From Rachycentron canadum (lineage: Eukaryota; Chordata; Actinopteri; Carangiformes; Rachycentridae), in the NCBI GenBank assembly GCA_038496675.1, contig CM076668.1, positions 16,688,768 through 16,752,767 of the forward strand: a stretch of 64,000 nucleotides of DNA. Direction: 5' to 3'. Below the pieces are notes generated by a model, which saw only the letters and a program-made list of their open reading frames with translations, made no database searches and was not told the DNA's origin. Of this stretch, positions 12,701-27,547 are shown piece by piece (position 1 is the first letter of the stretch; each line of letters opens with the position of its first letter). Both the position numbers and the translations under genes were made by a program.

Positions 12701-15700
12701 TACACCAGAGACCCCCAGCTCTGAAGAAGTCAGCTACGACCTCACGACCAGAACCCCTGACGGCTTTATGGGATTCATGCCGGGGAAACCCAGCCCCATC
12801 ATGGAGGTATCTGAGGAATCGGAGGAAGATGACCAAGGAAAAGTGGTTTTCTCTTTTAAAGAGGCCCTACCAGAAAGAAAAACCAATATTCATGCCACCC
12901 AGGCAGATCTTGCTAATGCTAATAAGCAAGAAGCAGAAATGAATGATAATCTGCAGGAGTTAACAAATAGATTCAACCAGCAAGATACAACATGCAATGA
13001 CAGGTATGATGAAATAATAGGGCAGGGACATCAAGAAGTCTCAAAAGACAAAGGTATTGCATATATTGAGTTCCCGCCACCTCCTCCTCTGGACTCGGCT
13101 TCAGAAAATTCAGACCCAGAAAGGAAAGGTTCCTGTGCCTCCTCAGAGACCGAGACAGAAATGATGGAGGTGAACTTACAGGAGGAACATGACAAGCACC
13201 TGCTGACTGAGCCAATTATACGGATCCAACCCCCTTCCCCAGTGCCTCCTGGGGAAGATGACAGTCAGTCAAATAGTGACGAGGGAGACGAGGACGATGA
13301 GTCAATCTTTCAGCCAATTCCTTGTAAGAGATTTACTTTCAAAGTTCCAGAGGAGGAGGAGGAGGAGAGGAAGAAGGAGAAGGAAAAGGCTAAATCCAAA
13401 AAACATGACAGAAATGGTAACAAAGATGTTAATGGTGGGAGCAATGGCTCCAATGGCTCCAATGGCTCCAATGGTTCTAAAGGTTCTAATGACAAAGGAG
13501 ATGACTATGAATATGAACAAAATGGAAATGACCAGTCAATAACAGACTGTTCAATAGCCACAACAGCTGAATTTTCTCATGACACAGATGCAACAGAGAT
13601 AGACTCTCTAGATGGATATGAACTTCAGGATGAGGATGACGGCCTGTGTGAACAGGCAGATTTACGGCTGTTTGGTCTTCCAGACAGCCGGAGAGACGTC
13701 TGGGCAACAGACACCTTTAGGTCGTCTGATCGCTCTTTTACCCAGACCAAACTTGAAGTTATTGAAGAGGAGAAAACCCCAGAAGAATGTCAAAAGGACA
13801 TTTTCAAAAAAGAAACCCCCTTAAATGGTAGTAAACCTGATGCTGTTTGTAAAGATGGGGTTAAAAGTCAGGAACAAAAAGCCTCAGATAAAGAGGGATT
13901 TTCAGACACTTACTTTAGTTATAAACTAGAGGAGGAGTTTAACTCTCCTTTTAAGACTGTGGCCACTAAAGGGCTGGACTTTGACCCCTGGTCCAGTAAA
14001 GATGGAGAAGAAGAAATCGTTGACATGGGAGGGACGCAGGGAAGCAATGGTGAGCCTAAGCCTTTTGGACTAGCAGTGGACGAACAGTCTCAGGCTACAA
14101 CACCAGACACTACCCCAGCCCGAACACCAACGGACGATAGCACGCCGACAAGCGAGCCAAACCCATTCCCCTTCCATGAAGGGAAGATGTTTGAGATGAC
14201 ACGCAGTGGTGCGATTGACATGAGCAAGAGGGACATGGTGGAGGAGAGGCTCCAGTTTTTTCAGATTGGTGAGCATTACTTCTCGGCGGGCAGGTACAGT
14301 GTCAGAGACTCAGAGGTAGACGCCTCTTCACAACACAGGGATCAGTTTAGCACTCAGGATCCCATAGATACCGCAATAGTCCCTCAAGTCTCCATTCAGA
14401 CTACTACTGTTCAGCTAGAAATATCAAATCTGGCTGGGAATTACAGCACATGCAGAGACTCAACCTCCAACACTGAGCCTACATTCTCCACTTTTAGAAC
14501 AGGATTCAAATTGTCATCTGATAAAACCTATGATGCATCAAATAACAGTTCTAAATGTAGAACAACGGGCACCTTTGATAATATAACCTCAGGATCAACT
14601 GTAGATAGTTCTCACTCTGTAACCTCAAACTACACAGATTGTTCTAATTTTAATACATCGGGCACGACAGACTATTATTCAAATCACAGAATTTCAGGTT
14701 CAGGTATGTCCAAACAGAGCGATTATTTAGATTGGATCTCAGAAAATCAGATCAGTTACTACCAAAGCACAGATTACTCCTTTGCACCTTCACAACAGAT
14801 AAGCAATCCACAGACATGGAGCAGCAATACCAGTAGCAACATCCCTGTCTCTCAGTACGTCCATTCAGACGTCGCTCATGCTGGCAGTATTGTGCTCAAC
14901 TTGTTGTCCTCCTCTGGACTGCAGGAGATCAGCAGGATAGAAGCATCCTTCAACCAGCTAGAGGTGAACAGCAGGGAGGGCAGGGTTTGTCCTAATGTAG
15001 CAATAACAAACACCAGAGCCAAAGAGGTCAAATCCAAGATATGCAAGTCCAGGTTACCAGTGAGGGCATCCAGCCACAAACTATGCAGCCAAGATATGCA
15101 CCCAATAGTGAAAGACAAGGCACAAAAACATGCTGATCGATTCCAAATCAGGAACCATGCAATGCATAAAGTCAGGGAAAGATTAGACCCTTTTGAGAAT
15201 GTATTTCCTAAATCTAGGATCCCAGTAATGAAAGCCATTAAAAATCCCTCTTGTTCCTGCGAGCAGAAGCAAGTCAGAAACAAATCTGCAGCGAGTGATG
15301 GAAACATTAAAACTAGCAGGGGTCATAAACAGCTAACTAGCAGCAAACCCAGCACTGAACAAAGGTATAGTTCAGTGAAAACCCCAAGAAAAAGTAGCAC
15401 AAATGCGACTGGGCGGAAAAACAGTGCAGTGATGTCAAAAAACTTTAAAACAAAGTCTGTGACTAGCCAGGTAGCCATCCCTTTGGACCAAATCATTCCC
15501 AAGGAGGCTGAAACAAGGTTAGAGGGGAAAACACTGCCCACAGAGGACGAGGAGAGCTGCAGCCTCAGCACTACCAGGAACACTTCCCTGTCAGAACCAT
15601 CTAGAGCTTCTAGAAGTTCCTGCCCTTCACGCACCTCCACCTCCACCTCCACCACCACATCAACACCATCTGCTAGAGATGTGAGAGCTGAGGTTGAGCA

Positions 15701-18700
15701 GGCCAGCAGTGAGAGGATGAGGAGGAGGAGCAGGAGGAAGAGTAGGCGGACACATGGAGGGAAGGAGCAGGAGCAGAAGGAGGAAGGGAGTCAGGTTGAT
15801 CAACCAATCACGGCTCCTGTCACGGAGAACGAGACTAGTTTGTAAACTCTTTCTAAACACTTGTTATACTTTATCTTTCTCTATGAGATGCATGTAGCTG
15901 TTGTGGGTGCTTTGTGATGTGACGTTGTAAGTGTAGCTGTCACTTCCTCTTCCTGTCATTCTTGTTATTTGTGTCCTGTGCTGTCTGATTTAGACAAAGA
16001 CCTAAAGATATTAAGATCCGCATAGACTGTGAGTTTTGCATCAGAGTACAGGTACAGGAGCTACAATTTCAAAATCAGTATCTGTTTGCAAGTAATCACA
16101 CTTCGAGCAGCTAAGTTAAGAGCGAGTTTACATTCCTTTCTATAGCTGTGGCCCATCCTTAGCTTTATATCACACTGAGGTTAAGGCAGCCTTGCACCTC
16201 ACCACATGACACCACGCCTCTCACCTCCACTCTAGACACGATCAAGACCTGAATGTTAATGATTGTGTGGGTACAATATGACTCTTGTGTTCGTTTTGGT
16301 CTGCTTGCCTGGTTTGTAGACATCGTTTTGGTGGCTCTTTTTGCTTTTTTCTGAAATCGCTGCAAAAACAATCCGTCGGCTGAACTTGACAATCACGTGA
16401 ACTCAAGCCGCGCATACCCGTCACCTGGTGGAAAACCTTGTGCGGCTGGATCACTCTTGATTTCAAGTTGAAGCAGTGGATTGTGTTTTTCAGCAGGAGG
16501 GAATGTTGCCTGATGGTAGATCGTTTATTGTTAGTGACGTGATACAGAAATCTTTAACTCTGAACTCTTACTACTAATACTAATACTACTGAACGTCAAA
16601 GAAATTAGTGTGAAAATGTGATTTTTGTTTTTTCTTTTCTGGCCTCACTGATCCTCACACTTGTGAATACATTTGGTATTATCAGTTGTCTCGCTGATGG
16701 TGTATAATTGTGTATAATAATCATTAGCGTGCTTTCGAGGCACTAACAGGGGTGGAGGTTTAGCTTTTGACAGGACCTAGTTAGCTGTTTCCCTCTGATT
16801 CAAGTGTTTATAGTTAGTTACCTGGAACCTGCAGATATGAAAGAAAACAAATAAATATATTTCCAAAATGTCAATGATTCATTATCTGAACTGAATCATT
16901 GAGGGGAGTCTGGCCAGAAAAGCTGTATTTTTTTATTTTTTTTTTAAGGTGAGACATGGGACAGTGAGCTAAAGTTGGTCCTTGTGTTTAATAAGAACAT
17001 CGGAAAATGGCCAAAAAAAGAGGCTGAGTTTAATTAAGTAGGTACTAACCAGGTATTTAGTTGGTTTTATGGTTAAACCATGTTAATGTCAACATACTTC
17101 AGTTCACAATCCCAATCTCGTTCTTCTGTTAAATGTCATTGCTCCTCTCGGCAGCCATTTTATAAGAACCTCATTTAATTCAGGGATTGTTGTCATTTAT
17201 ACCACACCTTAACTGTTGCCCTGCCCCTCCCCTGCTTCCTCGCACAGGCCCTCAGAGTCCCTGTGAGAGAACAGACCTCCGCATGGCAATAGTAGCCGAC
17301 CACCTCGGACTCAGCTGGACTGGTGAGTCTACACACGTCTCACTTTTTCACGCTCCGTAAAACACACAAGCCAAAAATAAGGATGAAACTTCTACAATGC
17401 TGAAAATAAGTCAGTTTTATCTGAATCTGTTAAATAACTTGGGACAAGAACACCCATGCGTGAATGAATCAGCTGGACTGAGTCCAGCTTTCAAACCACT
17501 TCTTCTACAGTGTTTGTTGCCATCTGGTGGACGGATACTGTAAAATATCTGGACTTGGCAGTGCTGCAGTGGCAGTTAAAGTCACATACATCATCATCAA
17601 CACACACACACAATACATCTAAGTAGAGATATTACAAAAACTCAAGCTCAATTTATTTTGTGAAATTTAAACAAGCTCGCGTCATGTCCAGACATATTAG
17701 GAGTGAAGACTGAAAAATATATAAAGCAATGCCTTTATTATTAATTTTATTGATAAAAAGATTGTTTACGAAAGTATGTAAATTCTTCATTGTCATGTAG
17801 CTTTGTGTCTGAGTGTATTTAGGAGGAAGAGTGTGATGATATTTTGTATATATTGCACAGAGCAGAGATAAGGGTGTGGCCTCTGCAGTTTAGTCCAGGC
17901 CTGTCCACCTGCACTGCAGCACTGCCCCACTCCTGTGTGCATGTGTGTGAGTGGGTGCACTGTCATCCTCTGAAGTGTGTATGAGTGTGAATCGCTGTCT
18001 GTCCGGTGACCGAATCAGAGCTCAGTGGAGGAGAGGAACCTAATCCATATTTAATGTGTGTTCCTGTTGCAGAGCTGCAGTGAACAGACAGACCTGCTGA
18101 ACTTTATGTTCACATGGTTTTAGATTTATAGCCTGTGCACTTGTCTGTACAGCAGCATTTCACTCCTCCAGTATCTCCTCGTCGATTGTGTTTGGCACAG
18201 TGTTCGTTAGTTATTTTACGAATGAGCTCTCAGGAAATAAATAAAACGAAAAGTGTTGACATATACAGTATCATGGTGATGCTTTCAGTGCTACAGTTCC
18301 ATCACATAACAATATGTCCCTCACTTCTTGTTTTTTAAGTGATCAGTGAGGCATGTAACACAAGAACCAGTCAGCCGGATAGCATGTGTCCTTTAATGTG
18401 AATCATGATGCTGCAAATGGGAAATCTAATTTAAAATGTCATCTACTTCATAGGGGTTTTTTCTAGCTAATTATCGTCGCTGCCGTTTTTGTGCATTGCT
18501 GCACACATTAGTATTTCTCCTGTGGGCTTTATTTTTTCACAGGAACCTCTGTTATCTTCATCAGATGACTGTTTTCTATATTTGCTTCATTTGCAGAGAC
18601 ATTTGATTCTAACACAGAACATGTCCACTTGATCTGTGCCAAGCGACGGTGCCTCGTTGTCAGTGCAGGCATTTGTTCGCCTTTAGTGATGTCACGAGAA

Positions 18701-21059
18701 ATGACAAACGTGCATCACTGGTTTGACTTCCCTGTGGTTTTTGTGGTGTTTTTGCAGAGCTGGCCAGGGAGCTGGATTTCTCTGTGGAAGAGATCAACTT
18801 CATCAGAGTGGAAAACCCCAATTCCCTGACAGCACAGAGCTTCATGCTCCTAAAGAAATGGGTGCACAGGGATGGTAAAAATGCCACAAGTAAGCAGAGT
18901 GTGTCTTTGTATGTTTTCTGAGTGAAACATAGGTGGTCCTCGTCCTTCATCCCCAGGTCTACTTTTCCTGTCGTATTCCAGAATAGGTGTTAAGACAATA
19001 CTAATATTTTGTGGTATTGAAATATGACATGTTCATGTACGTCTGCCATTGTAACTCCTCTGTCTCTCTCCCCTCTAGCGGATGCTTTAACTGCGGTGCT
19101 GACTAAGATCAATCGGTTGGATATTGTGACTTTGCTGGAAGGGCCCATATTTGACTACGGTAACATTTCAGGCACACGCTGCTTTGCCGATGATAACGCA
19201 GTATTCCCGGATCAGTCCGATGGTAAAGTGTAGCCCACCCTAGCTGAACTATCAGTCTATCTCTCAGTCTATCCCTTCACCCCTCTTCACCTCCTCTCTC
19301 AGCCAGATAGTCAGACCTGAATGTGTAAACAAATACAGGACCAATCGGGCTTGACCAAACAGTGGAAGCTAATTACGAGTTAATCAAAATGACTTAATGC
19401 TCCAGCAGATTCATTGAGTTCATAGTTAATGGACCATCAGGTAATAATAGCATTAGAGTTGTCTCTATTAAGCAGTCACCCCAGTCAGCTTGTTAGTTTT
19501 CCAACACTGGGCAGTGCAAAATCATTTGTAGCACTCAGTCATTGGAACATTAATGGCAAGTGGTAGATAATTATTGGGTGATTATCAATGTATTTGAAAA
19601 CCTCTAAAAATTAGTTCCCGCTTGCTTAATGAGCATTATTGATTTTAATTGAGGGCAGGAAAATCTGTACCATTTTAGGCGCATGACACTTTTTAATGTG
19701 TGTGACTGTTTTTGTAAAAGAAGCATGGTCCTGAGGCAAAGTAAGATACCGGTGATCTGGTGTTTCTGTCCCAACTGATGAATGCATTGATAAGACAATG
19801 AATAGGAGCACATTTTTCAGTTGGGTTAGGGCACTGGTTCATATTTTGGTTTAACAATAGTTATGTTTATGTGTATGTTACACATTTGAAATTTCCTTAT
19901 TTTCATTAATTTGTGCGATTAAAATACATAATTATAACAACCAATTACTAATAACAGCATGCTTGCTTTAAGCAGTATGGTAATTCCTTTCATCCCTCTT
20001 TCTATTTTTCTCTCTCTTCTTAATTGAAATTTTAATGTGGCAGCCACTAGTTTTCTCTGATTTTGACAGAAACGATGAGGTCCATTTCAGACCTCTGATG
20101 ACAATGTACATTTTTTTCCAGATAGTAGATTATAAATTATATATAAATTCTAATAAATTTGTTGTTTATTACTATAGAGCAAAGTTTCAAGCTGTAAGGA
20201 AAAGATACTGTGTGTTGTTCTGAAAACAACAGGAGGTAGACTCGTCTTCGGAGTCATAGCTGAGTCAAATCTGAACAGATCATATGTGCGTCAAAGACCT
20301 GATACAGATGTCTATAAATCTGCTTAGAAATCAGAAAAACACGTCATTATAATTATAGAACAGAACTTGCCTCAGAATCATAACGTTTTTAAATTTACCT
20401 CAGTGTCAGAATAATCCAGTGATAGCTGTCTACACATCCAGGGTGTACTGCAAACAGACAATGCTGACAGCTAATTCGGCATAATCTGAATGGTTAATCT
20501 GAATGTGAGAAGAAACTACAATCACTCTTATTAATAGCTGTATTGTAGTTGTAAAATTCTGAAATGGGCCTCGTTGCAAATCTGTTTATTGCCGTTTCCA
20601 AAAGTCATCTGAACACAAGGATCAGTGTTTCTGCTGCTTTGACCAAATGTGGGGCAAAGATGATCTTTTTGTGAAGATGATTCAAAGTGGAACCAAAGTT
20701 TAATAGATAATAAGATCAACAAAATGCATGGCTATGGCTTTGTGTGAGAGGCTGCCTGTACTGATGTTGTTGGCTTGCTATAATACACTTTTAACACTCT
20801 TCAAATGGGCGGAGCCTTTTCAACTCATTCGCGGGTGTCACTGTGGGTCACGCGCTGAACAGGACGTGCTCTTCCCCAGACGACGCTCCACATGGGTTGA
20901 AAATGAAACACCTTTTTTCAAAGTGTACAGTGTATAATTATGCTTCTGTCACTGCTGTTACCTGTACTGTATCCCTCTCATCTCCTGGGTTCCTCCGAGC
21001 CTCCCAGCCTCTAGGCTCCTCTGCAGCTTCTCCTGCTTTAAGACCAGCAGACCCCCCAC

Positions 21060-21090
<31 letters not shown>

Positions 21091-24000
21091 CTCCTGCTCC
21101 TGCTCCTGCTGCTTCTCAGTGACTAACTCCTAAAGCAAATTCCCTTGTCAGCGCTAAACACCACTAACAGGCTAATTTCCACCAATGGCTCACTTCTGCT
21201 AACATCAGCTACTTTTGGATCCAGTTGCTGCTGCTCTTACCCTCGGCTGACTATAGTAAACTGGAAACACAACAGCGCCCCCTGCCCCCTGCTGCAGATC
21301 TCTCCTGCCCAAACCGAATGGCACCAACAGCTACTAGAAAGTATTAGCATTATCATTAGCATATCCCCAACCATGAGGCCCTTTGAACCAGAGACCCTCT
21401 TAACTTAAGAGTTTACGTTCTTATAATATAAAAATGACACATAATGTATCTTTTAAAGTTGGATACAACACACTAATTTAACTAAAATGACTGAATGAAT
21501 TAGTTGTGTCCCAGTTCTAGTTGTGTCATGTGGACAGAAACATTAGATTTTTCAGTTGGATGTTGTACAATACTGCCCCACAATGCAATGCACAAAAAAA
21601 AAAATAAAAAAATCACAGCAGAGAAAAATAGAATAAATTCATAAAGTCATGGTAAACTTATTCTAATCACCCAATTTGTCCAGTTCCCACCCTGCTCCCT
21701 GTTTCCTCTATGAAAACGACTCTGCAGCTGAACAGGCTTTAGACCACCTAGATCCCCAAACTTGTCCTCATGCCAGAAAAAGCCAGAATGTGATTTAGTT
21801 TTTTTGTTCCTGGATGTTTTTGATGCTACTGCTCTGGACTAAGAAGCCTATTCTTGCTTATCTGCTGCATTAGCAAACCGATGATTCTGGTCTGCAATAT
21901 CTTTGCTTCTGCAGCTTCTTCAACATTAAGCCTTTGTCAATCCTATGTTCTCTTCGATGTCTGTGCATTAACCCCTTTGGTTTTTACATGCTGTGTTTGT
22001 CTTCTCATCCAAGTCTTGTCTGACAGTTTTTCTATGCTTTTTGTTTTTCTTTTTTTTTTTTTTGTCTGTGTGATAATTGAAATAGCTCCAAATCTTCACA
22101 AATCTCCTACATTCCCCTTGTGTCCCCGAACGTCTCAGCCTGTCAACCCTCTCCATTCTACTCCTCCTCCTTTTACCTCCATCTCATCCTCCTCTCCTCC
22201 ATTGTATTTTAGCCATATCACCTCTTTGTCTTTCCCCTCCCCACCTGCTATCCCTTCTCCCTCCTCTGTCTTTCACTTCCCGTCTCCCCCATCATCGCCT
22301 CCTGTTTACCTCCTGCCTGTCGCTCCTGTCCTCCCTCACTTCTTCACTCTTCCTTACTCACCTCCTCTTCCCTCCTCCCCTCGAAGTCCTTTCAGCTTCT
22401 CCACGTTTTTCTCTTCCCCTCGCTTTCCTCCCTCCTCCTTCCGCCTGCCCTCACCTCCTCCTTCTTCCTCCTTTCCTCCACTTGTTCTTCGTCCTCCTCC
22501 TCATTCTGCCTCCTCTACACTTGTTAAATCGTCTCCCCCTCTTCCTTCTTCTTACACCTCCCACTCCTTATCGGATCCTTCCTCTCCCTCTTTTCCATCT
22601 CCTCCTCCTCTGTCACCTTCTCCTCCTTACCTTCCACTTTCTCCCCCTTTCCCTTCCCCTCCCACATCCACTCCCCCCTCTCCCTCTTTAATATGTGCCT
22701 CCTTTCCTCCTCAACTTCCTCCAACGTCTACATCTCCAACTGTTTCCTCCCGTCTATCTTCCAATTCCACTCTCTCCCCCTCACCTCGATGTTCCCCCTC
22801 TCCACCCCTACTCCACCACTCGCCCTTTCCCTCTCCACTTCCCAGCTCCCCTCCCCTCTCCCCCCTACCTCCCGGCATCCCTCCTTACTTCAGGCGGGAT
22901 CGTTCTGTCCCTGAGCTTTACATTTAGTTGTCTGTGGGTTGCTCTGCTCCTCTTTGCCTTTTTGTAAATCCACACAACTAACCTACCTGGATTCAGCTCA
23001 AGCTTTTGCTCATTAACTGCAATGATTATTGAGCTGATAAGCTAAAGTCGAGCTTGTTTTAATGCTGTAATGAAGACACCCCCCCCCTCCCCCCACCACC
23101 ACCTTCATTCACAAATTTTACAAAATCAGTAGCTCTGGTTTTGACTCTGGGTCTGATACCAAGTGCTTTTATAAAAGACTTTGCTCACTTAAGTGCCACT
23201 TTGAAACACCAGCAGTTCCTGAGGAACTTTGTAGATGACATTAGTGTGACTGAATGCTCATGTAAACTTTATATAAATACAGAATATTTTAAGTTTATAT
23301 CTCACCTTTATATTCTGCCTTTGGTACTTTCATTTCTCTGTTTCCATTTCCTTGTGATCTGTTCATGTGTCTACTCTGCAGTGCTGGTTCAGTAGTCACA
23401 CGTGCTTTCCCATGTGTTTGGGAAATGTGTTAATTGAAGAAGGAAAGTCCTAGAAATAGTATTAATAGAGTTGTATTCGCTGATAAGAGGCATCAGAACA
23501 AGCTGTAGACACAACACTGATATATCACCTTTTGAAGTTAAGCTATGATAAAGCTGCCTGTTAACGCAATGATTAGCATTAGCATTCATTTGAAGTCGTG
23601 TTTCTGGCCTCCTGATGAATGTAAGTTCAGTATTCACTCTCTTGTAGCTCTTGTTTTGTTCTCAACCAACTCCTGAGGGAAATATCTGTCTTTTAAGCTG
23701 TTTAATCTTCCTGTCAACATGAGGCAGTTGTTTTTATTGAAAAACCCACTGTACAGTTCTTGCACAGTCCCAGACGAGCAGCTGGAGATCAACATGTCTT
23801 TATCATGAGTTGGTGAAGACCAAAACAGAGCTAAAGTTGGATAAATAAATGAATCAGTGTAAGCAACAGTTATTAGCACATAGTGGAGCATCTCGCTGCT
23901 AAAGAGCCTGATATTTCAGGTCGGTAGACAAAAAGAGAGTGAAAATTGAACATGCGTTTGTAAAGTGAACACAAACAAAACCCCAAATGAAAGCAAATAT

Positions 24001-27000
24001 TGCTTGTGTCAATAGGCAAATATATATAAGTCCCTTTTTAACTTCATGAAGTGATAGCTTGTTTTCACTGCCCCTTATTGGCCATAAAAACACCAGTTAA
24101 TGCACCTTTAAAGTGTATTTGGGTTACATCTGTGACTTATGAACAAATTCTGCCTTTAGATGTTACAAGTGTTTCTCATTTCATCACCTCCACCACTCTA
24201 CCTCTCCTTCCCTTCCTCCTTTCCTCCCCTCTTTTTTCTTTCCCTCCCTCTTCAATCCCCTTACCCTCTAATCCTTTACTCCTGCCATCCACCCAGGATA
24301 CCACAATATAGATCTGGAGCTGCAAACCCCCACAGACCTGAACTACGAGCCCCCCACCCCGCTGCGCTCAGACGACTTCTTTAGTGAGGGTGATGCTAGT
24401 TTAGATTCCCCTAGCAAGACCACGCTAACTAGACCTAGCGACCTCTCTCTCACTCAGACCACCAGTACCACCAGCAGCGACCCCCTCACAGTCGCCCCAG
24501 GCCCGGGCCTCTGTGCCCCGGAGCCCCCCATTGTTGGGGCAGAAGATACAGCCTTGACCATTGGAGAAAAGGTGGAAGAAAAGGAGGGGTTGGTTTCTTG
24601 TGAGAGGCCAGATAATGACAGGAGGGCAGTAGAGATGCTGAGTACAGAAGAACTGAAGGTAGGACCAGATGTGACCTTTGAGAGAAACCAAAAAGAAGAT
24701 GCTGCCTCAGACATTGGTCAAGGAAATGGGAGGCAAGAAGAAGAGGAGGAAGATGAGGAGATGACCCAGGAGAGGCTGCAGAGTCTGCTGGAGGATATAA
24801 AGCTGGAAGGAGGCTTGGAGGACGAGGAAATGACAGAGGAGAGGGTGAATGCCATCCTCGAACAAGTACGGCAAGCAGAAAAGGTCATGTGTTCAGTTCC
24901 AGGTTGGAGAAGCGAGATGTCCGACGCGATCGCAGAGTCATCATCACTGCCAGGCACCGAGGGGGGCAGGTAGGATTTGCTCTTATTCCACCAGTGTTTA
25001 CAGTCCAGCAACAGTTCAGTGATGGCAGCTCCTGTTATATTTTACTCCCCCAGCCCTGAAAGTCTAGCTGATTCGCTGGAGCAGCCCCCGGCTCAGACGG
25101 ACAAACAGAATGGAGGTCAAACTGTTGCCAGGGAAGGGAAGGAAAAGGATGCCAAGAAGAAGGGATCTCGGGAGGACAGTAGCACAGCGGGACCAAGCAG
25201 AGGACGGGAGGAGGGAGGCAGCAGGTCCCAGCACAAAGTCCAGGTGAGAGTCGCTCTTCCACCCGAAGTCTGTTTATGATTTTCATGGCGTCTTTCGGCC
25301 TCGAACACTTCTCAAATATCTTTTTCTTCTCTTCCACACTTAAACTTGTTTTTGTCAGCTTAAAATGTTAAGCACCCTAATATGAAACACCAGTTTCTAT
25401 AAATCAGATTTGATTTTTAACTCAGTGGCAAAATTGGTCAGATATTTCATTTTAACTGTAACTTTTCAAAGAATCGCACAATGACACGTTGTGCACACTC
25501 ACAAACACACTGGGCTGCCTTCGTCAGGGGCGAGTTAGAGCAGAAGAGTCCGGCTCCGACGAGGAGACCACCGTCACCACCAGGGTGTACCGCAGACGGG
25601 TCATACTGAAGGTGTGTGAGGCCCCGTGTGTGGAGAGCTGGAGGCCGTGTGCAGTGAACTTGCATAAACTGTGCGACTCTGTGTCAGTGTGTGAAGCTGA
25701 ATGAGGCACAGAGTTGTGTGGTTGAAAGTTACTTCCTGTGCAGGTGTGTGTTTGACAGCATTTGTCATGTTTTATTGAGCGAACGTATCGGAGTGTGTTT
25801 CTTTACATATTTGTTAGCATGGGGGTGTGTTTGTGTGCAGTTATATGCAGAGTAAACTGTTGTGACAGAAAGAGAACTTTTCACAAAGTGAGTTTACATT
25901 CAACTGTTTTTTGCCAATTAAAAAAAAAAACAAAACAAAACAAAATGAACAGTTTCTATGCTTGGCTGATGTGGAGAAGTTTTTATGATATACTGAGTAA
26001 ATTATGACGCACATGAAGCACAACAACTGCCTCAGTTCAAAATATAAGACGAACAGAAATGCTGCATTTCCATTACTTTTTCCACAAGGTTTCTGACCTG
26101 ATTTTCTTCTTCTGTGGTGGTTCAATGACACCAAATTGGACAATAAGCAGAGAAAATGGTCAAAGAGAATTTGCTTTTCAGTTGAATGGAAACTTTACAA
26201 GAGTTGTGTATGAGTGTGTTGGGGGACAGTGAGGGTGTGGACCTCACTGTAGCATGAAGAGCTACTCACTGCTTTTTCATGTGAGCCACTACATTAGCTG
26301 TTGTGCTGTTTGGTATTTGCCGTTGCTCCCTGGCTGGGGGATTGTTGGTTGTGCTGTTATACACAGTCTTATTTCCATTCGTGAGCACAATCCTGAGGCT
26401 GCATTTCCACAGGAGCAGAAAATCTGCCATGTTCAACCCACTTTTCATGGACAGCTGACTCACCTCGGGTGGTCGGAGCTGCTAAATGGTTTATGGTTTC
26501 ATTCCTTCTGCAGTAATTTGTCAATTCAGTCTATCAAAATGTCCTAATGAAAGACTCCGCAAATGTTTTCTTATCTTGGACTAAAAACAGTAAGGCTGCA
26601 GATAACTATTCATTTCATCTGCAATTAATCTGACATTGAGTTTCTTGATTAACTGATGAATTGTTTGGTCTATAAAATCTCTGTGTAAATGGAGCCTCGT
26701 CTCTGTGCTGACAGTTTAAATACACCTGTCGGCCTCCAGCGTCGTTGAAAGAGGTTTTACCAATTTCCTTCTTCTTGTGCATGACACAGGTTTGAGAGTC
26801 TGACGTTGAAAGTTTGAAGCTAATTGATATGCATTTTCCTCTTGAACTTGTTGGATTCTACCAATAACCAGCAGCTGACATGGTGATGAAATGCCTGTGT
26901 CTGTTACTGCAGGCTTGCGTTTGCGTTGCGAGTGATCCTGCTTTGTCAGCTTTTGTAATGTACTAGCATCAGCTGGGTTTTCCAAAGTCCCCTTCTCAAA

Positions 27001-27496
27001 ACTAATTTCCTGTATTAAGAAAAACAGCATAAACATTTCACTGCTTCCCAAGACATCCTGTGCTTTCACTGATTAGAGTGAAGGAAAAGGGTGTTTAGAT
27101 TGAAGATATCTTGTCCTCTTTCTGAGCTTTTGTAAGAGTGAAACTGTATATTTTTATTTTTTTCTAATAAGTTGCATCTGCCATGTCAAATCTTTATTCC
27201 TGATTTCAACAGAGGGAAACCCAGCGGCTGTAGCAGGCAGGCTAACGTCTCTTTAGGATTGTTACTGTGCTTTCTTAATAATCATCTCACACATGACCTC
27301 TCAGCGTTCTTCCTTCCTGTCCACCTCTCCCATCCCTGCGTTTCTTTATATTCAAATCTTCACCGCAGGGAGAGGAGGCCAAAAACATTCCTGGAGAGTC
27401 TGTGACGGAGGAGCAGTTCACAGATGAAGACGGGAATCTGGTCACCAGAAAAGTAACCATCCTCACCCTCGACCATCACCTGTCCCATCCTAATCC

Positions 27497-27547
<51 letters not shown>

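Noticed and set aside
20868..20930. Possible extra ank3 tail exon: an acceptor-like ccccag followed by a frame reading TWVENETP, recalling WQNET of mammalian tails
   Set aside because: The match is only a few residues, the frame stops soon afterwards, and the flanking exons join perfectly without it.
21854..22927. 357-codon proline/serine-rich open frame on the + strand
   Set aside because: Explained by C/T composition with no stops; adjacent frames are open too, and there is no family similarity or splice phase fitting ank3.
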